64,000 nucleotides of DNA, from positions 1 to 64,000 of the forward strand of contig NZ_JAUYGV010000006.1 in the NCBI RefSeq assembly GCF_030690345.1. Direction: 5' to 3'. The number at the start of each line of letters is the position of its first letter. Position 1 is the first letter of the stretch. The stretch comes from Rheinheimera sp. Lineage in GTDB: Bacteria > Pseudomonadota > Gammaproteobacteria > Enterobacterales > Alteromonadaceae. Below, piece after piece: positions 61,322-64,000 of this stretch. Below the pieces are notes generated by a model. That model was given only the letters and a program-made list of their open reading frames with translations. It did no database searches and was not told the DNA's origin. Position numbers and translations under genes: made by a program.

Positions 61322-61395
61322 GAACCGGTTTACACACGCCAACACGCCGTGAACCCATCCATGCGTTCAACGGTTGCCTTAGCGTAAGCCGGTTC
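61322..61395. repeat. Palindromic intergenic element, copy 3 (short, inverted)
   Basis: On the minus strand GAACCGGCTTAC pairs with GTAAACCGGTTC. Inside are CAACCGTTGAACGCATGGAT and TTCACGGCGTGTTGGCG, matching copies 1 and 2. The GAGCCTACAGGGACG block is missing, so this is a deleted form. It lies between the msr gene and ltaE, ending 3 bases before the ltaE stop. Confidence 0.75.
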
Positions 61396-61398
61396 TCG

Positions 61399-62481
61399 TT
61401 AAGGTTGTTCAGCAAACTTTGCTACAGCCTGCAGCGCTTGCTCAATATCGGCGCTGCTGATATCCAGGTGACACACCCAGCGCACACGCTTTATCGCGCC
61501 GTCTGTACTCTGATAATTGCTGGCAGTAAGCCTGATGCCGCAATCGGCCAGATAAGGTAACAAGCGCTCAGCCAGCGCAAGGCTGATATCGGTAAACAAG
61601 ATATTGGTTTGCACCGGTAATACGCTCAGTTGCCCCTGTAAGGCAGGAGTTTGCGTGGCCAATATGGTTAAACCATCGGCTAAGCGGCGGCAGTTGGCGT
61701 GATCATCGGCCAGCCGGTTAATATTGTTTTCCAGCGCATACAAGCCGGCAGCGGCTAAGATGCCGGTTTGGCGCATACCACCGCCGAGCATTTTGCGTAC
61801 TCTTTTCGCGCGGCTGATAAAATCATTAGAGCCCAGCAGTAAAGACCCCACCGGGCAACCCAGGCCTTTAGATAAGCACAGAGATACCGAGTCATAGCCC
61901 GTGCACAGCTCGCGCGCCATCAGCTGCGGTGTTAAGCCATGTAAGGGCGCCAATGCCACAGCGGCGTTCATTAAGCGTGCGCCGTCGATATGGCAGTTTA
62001 AGCCTTTGTCTTTCGCTAATTGGGCGACATCGCGCATATATTGCAGCGGCAGTACTTTACCGCCGACACTGTTTTCAATCACAACCAGCCGGGTGCGGGC
62101 AAAGTGCGGGTCGTCCGGCTTTATCGCTGCGGCAATATCACTCAGCAGCAAAGTACCGTCGCTTTGCAGTTCCAGCGGTTGCGGCTGTATCGAGCCTAAC
62201 ACCGCCATGCCGCCACCTTCCCATTTGTAGGTATGCCACTGCTGGCCAACAATGGCTTCATCGCCGCGCTGGCAATGGCTCATCATGGCAATCAGGTTGG
62301 TTTGGGTGCCGCTGGGCGCAAATAATGCCGCTTCAAAGCCGAGCATATCCGCGGCATAGCGTTGCAACTCCAGCGTAGTGGGGTCGTCGTTAAACACATC
62401 ATCGCCCAGAGCGGCGCTTAGCATGCGCTCTTTCATGGCAACAGAAGGTTGGGTTACGGTATCGCTGCGAAAATCCGCCAT
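61399..62481 (-). CDS. ltaE: Low-specificity L-threonine aldolase
   Basis: LtaE is a PLP enzyme that cleaves threonine and allo-threonine to glycine and acetaldehyde. The 360-residue protein has the family start MADFRSDTVTQP, FAPSGTQTNLIA, CHIDGARLMNA, the PLP lysine in SVSLCLSKGLGCPVGSLLLG (about 203) and KMLGGGMRQTGILAAAG. ATG at 62481 is preferred because GGAG lies 6 bases upstream; the ATG 12 bases earlier would itself overlap that ribosome site. Length fits the family. Confidence 0.93.
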   Translation of the reverse strand: MADFRSDTVTQPSVAMKERMLSAALGDDVFNDDPTTLELQRYAADMLGFEAALFAPSGTQTNLIAMMSHCQRGDEAIVGQQWHTYKWEGGGMAVLGSIQPQPLELQSDGTLLLSDIAAAIKPDDPHFARTRLVVIENSVGGKVLPLQYMRDVAQLAKDKGLNCHIDGARLMNAAVALAPLHGLTPQLMARELCTGYDSVSLCLSKGLGCPVGSLLLGSNDFISRAKRVRKMLGGGMRQTGILAAAGLYALENNINRLADDHANCRRLADGLTILATQTPALQGQLSVLPVQTNILFTDISLALAERLLPYLADCGIRLTASNYQSTDGAIKRVRWVCHLDISSADIEQALQAVAKFAEQP

Positions 62482-62574
62482 GTTGCACTCCATAATTATG
62501 CTGCTGACAGACTAAGGCGGCATGGAAGGTTGCGCAATCAGAATGGGTTAAATAACCGGATTTGTCGCCGGAAT

Positions 62575-62604
62575 AAAAAAGGGCAGCTTAAGCTGCCCTT
62601 TTTT
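62575..62604 (-). terminator. Strong terminator of the third TonB receptor gene
   Basis: A perfect inverted repeat AAAAAAGGGCAGCTT / AAGCTGCCCTTTTTT, T-rich at the 3' end on both strands. It lies just downstream of the minus-strand receptor gene stop at 62618. Confidence 0.93.
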
Positions 62605-62617
62605 ATTGCATCAGCGA

Positions 62618-64000
62618 TTAATAAAAGCTGATTTTAAAGTCGACACCAAAGGTACGTGGTTCGTTAACAAAACCGGTCAGGTTGTTGAAGTCGACCGCGC
62701 CTTTTACATTGTCCTCGTCAGTAATATTGCGGCCGAATAAACCGACTTCATAGTTACCGTCATAGTTAATGTAAGCCACACGTAAACCCGCTTCGTGCTG
62801 GTTGTTGGTGCGGAACTCAGCCGATTCATACAAGAACAGGTTGGTTTTACCCTGTAGCGCGAAATCGGTATAAACATAGATTTCACCACTGGTAACCGGG
62901 TAGTCATAGCGGGCGTTTAACGTCAGAATAGTTTCCGGTGCCTGGGCAAAAGGGTTACCGTCAATAAACGGCCGGCCTTCGTTATTAACCGGATCCAGAA
63001 TGGTACAGTTACCAAAGCCACAGCCACCTACTACAGTGTTGTTGTCTTTAAACTCGGTTTTGTTGTAGCTAAAACCACCACCCACGCTTAGGTTTGGCAA
63101 AACACGATAATCAAAATCTGTTTCGAAACCGTAACCTACACCTTTGTCGGCGTTATCCAGTGTATTGCCGTTCAGCTCACCGCCAATTACTGATATTTGC
63201 ATATCGTCAATGGTGTAATAGAACACAGCGGCATTCAGGCGCAGGGTGTTATCCAGTAAGTCGCTTTTCACGCCAAACTCGTAGGACATAATAGTTTCTG
63301 CATCTGCTACTGTCGCGGGTTCTGCAAAAGCGATATTACGACCTTGAATAGACTGGGCGCGGAAACCATCTGCAATACGGGCAAACAGACTGGTCTTGTC
63401 AGTTAAGCGGTAGTTAGTGCTAAGCTCCCAGCTGATCTGATCATCTGATACCTTCAACGATTCATTGCCCGGCACTGTAGTGCTGAGAGTTTTAACATCA
63501 TCGGTATAACGAATACCCGCAGTAACATTCCACTTGCTATCTATTTGGTAAGTACCCTGACCAAATAACGCCCAGCTGTTGTTGCCGTGAAATACCATGG
63601 CCGGATCAATTACGCCGCCAACAGTGTTTACGCCGAAGGTGGAATCGAAATAAAATCCGCCCACCTGCCAGCTAAGGGCATTGCTGGTATCACTGGCTAA
63701 ACGAATTTCCTGAGTGTGCTGCTTTAAGTTACGCAACTCGTCCATGGTGTTGGACGGAAACATAATAACGCCGGGGCCATAGGTATCGGGGTCAGGGTTA
63801 ACGAACAAACCACCATAACCGCCGTCTATATCACCACGTGAGAAGCCGGACGCTGTTTCATAAGCCGATATACTGGTTAAGGTCATGCCGTCCAGCATAA
63901 AATCAAGTTTCAGTGAACCGCCCCAGCTGTCGTATTCTTGCGGGTTATTGCTGGTGGCGTCGTAGTACACGGTATCACGGTCATAGTTCTCGTTCAGGTT
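62618..64000 (-). CDS. TonB-dependent receptor, 3' part (cut by window edge)
   Basis: The frame is open to the right end of the window, so the start, signal peptide and plug lie outside. The 460 visible residues are the beta-barrel part of a TonB-dependent receptor: LDFMLDGMTLTSISAYETAS, WNVTAGIRYTDDVKTLSTTV, TSLFARIADGFRAQSIQGR, and the closing GVDFKISF plus terminal Tyr. It resembles receptors of the carbohydrate or organic-matter type common in this group. Not a pseudogene on present evidence. Confidence 0.9.
   Translation of the reverse strand, partial: NLNENYDRDTVYYDATSNNPQEYDSWGGSLKLDFMLDGMTLTSISAYETASGFSRGDIDGGYGGLFVNPDPDTYGPGVIMFPSNTMDELRNLKQHTQEIRLASDTSNALSWQVGGFYFDSTFGVNTVGGVIDPAMVFHGNNSWALFGQGTYQIDSKWNVTAGIRYTDDVKTLSTTVPGNESLKVSDDQISWELSTNYRLTDKTSLFARIADGFRAQSIQGRNIAFAEPATVADAETIMSYEFGVKSDLLDNTLRLNAAVFYYTIDDMQISVIGGELNGNTLDNADKGVGYGFETDFDYRVLPNLSVGGGFSYNKTEFKDNNTVVGGCGFGNCTILDPVNNEGRPFIDGNPFAQAPETILTLNARYDYPVTSGEIYVYTDFALQGKTNLFLYESAEFRTNNQHEAGLRVAYINYDGNYEVGLFGRNITDEDNVKGAVDFNNLTGFVNEPRTFGVDFKISFY

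Noticed and set aside
1-64000. CRISPR arrays, transposases, prophage genes or tRNA genes
   Set aside because: No regularly spaced repeats, transposase motifs, phage structural genes or cloverleaf-forming sequences were noticed on either strand; tRNA absence was judged by eye only.

Overview
The window reads as a chromosomal segment of a gammaproteobacterium, most likely in the Alteromonadales/Chromatiaceae group around Rheinheimera, Alishewanella and Arsukibacterium. This placement is inferred from gene order (cyaY / lptM-lysA-dapF-yigA-xerC; hemCDXY; ubiD-fre), the large TonB-dependent receptors, the NavMs/NavAb-type sodium channel and moderate GC. No 16S gene is present to confirm it.

0-9.5 kb: the 3' end of an rRNA operon (5S rRNA, terminator, a decayed second 5S 3' end broken by small hairpins), then on the minus strand an exported unknown protein, tmcA, uvrD, a Bcr/CflA-type efflux pump, yigB and a YhaJ-like LysR regulator, with a doxX gene divergent from the regulator. 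9.5-24.3 kb: housekeeping genes. These are lptM-lysA-dapF-yigA-xerC on minus; cyaY, a carboxylesterase, hemC-hemD-hemX-hemY and a hypoxanthine/uracil-DNA glycosylase on plus; then an exported cyanophycinase-like peptidase, a TonB-like-topology unknown, and fadM, fre, a [2Fe-2S] ferredoxin and ubiD on minus.

24.4-33.7 kb: the most unusual part. A DUF6471 gene is divergent from a tightly packed eight-gene operon. The operon encodes two solute-binding domains each fused to an OmpA peptidoglycan-binding domain, a VWA lipoprotein, a membrane/coiled-coil protein, a TelA-family protein, and a complete NitT/TauT-type ABC importer (soluble binding protein, permease, ATPase). The combination suggests an envelope-spanning uptake or sensing machine of unknown substrate.

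33.7-39.2 kb: class II aldolase, EAL phosphodiesterase, a TonB-dependent receptor divergent from metC, with a MetJ-type operator between the last two. 39.2-43.2 kb: small, AT-richer genes all on the minus strand. From about 40.15 kb on they are separated by attC-like recombination sites. This is an integron cassette cluster with no integrase gene in the window. 43.6-54.7 kb: pectate lyase, voltage-gated sodium channel, VC0807-type membrane protein, a giant lipoprotein with seven Ig-like repeats and an ice-binding-like (DUF3494) domain followed by an OmpA-family porin, a LytTR response regulator and a second TonB-dependent receptor. 54.7-64 kb: ppc, an EamA exporter, a BON-MscS channel, a periplasmic MsrA-thioredoxin-MsrB fusion, ltaE and the 3' part of a third TonB-dependent receptor cut by the window edge.

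Three copies of a short palindromic intergenic element (9.3, 57.6 and 61.3 kb) share a core and have terminal stems that co-vary. No tRNA, transposase, prophage or CRISPR array was seen.
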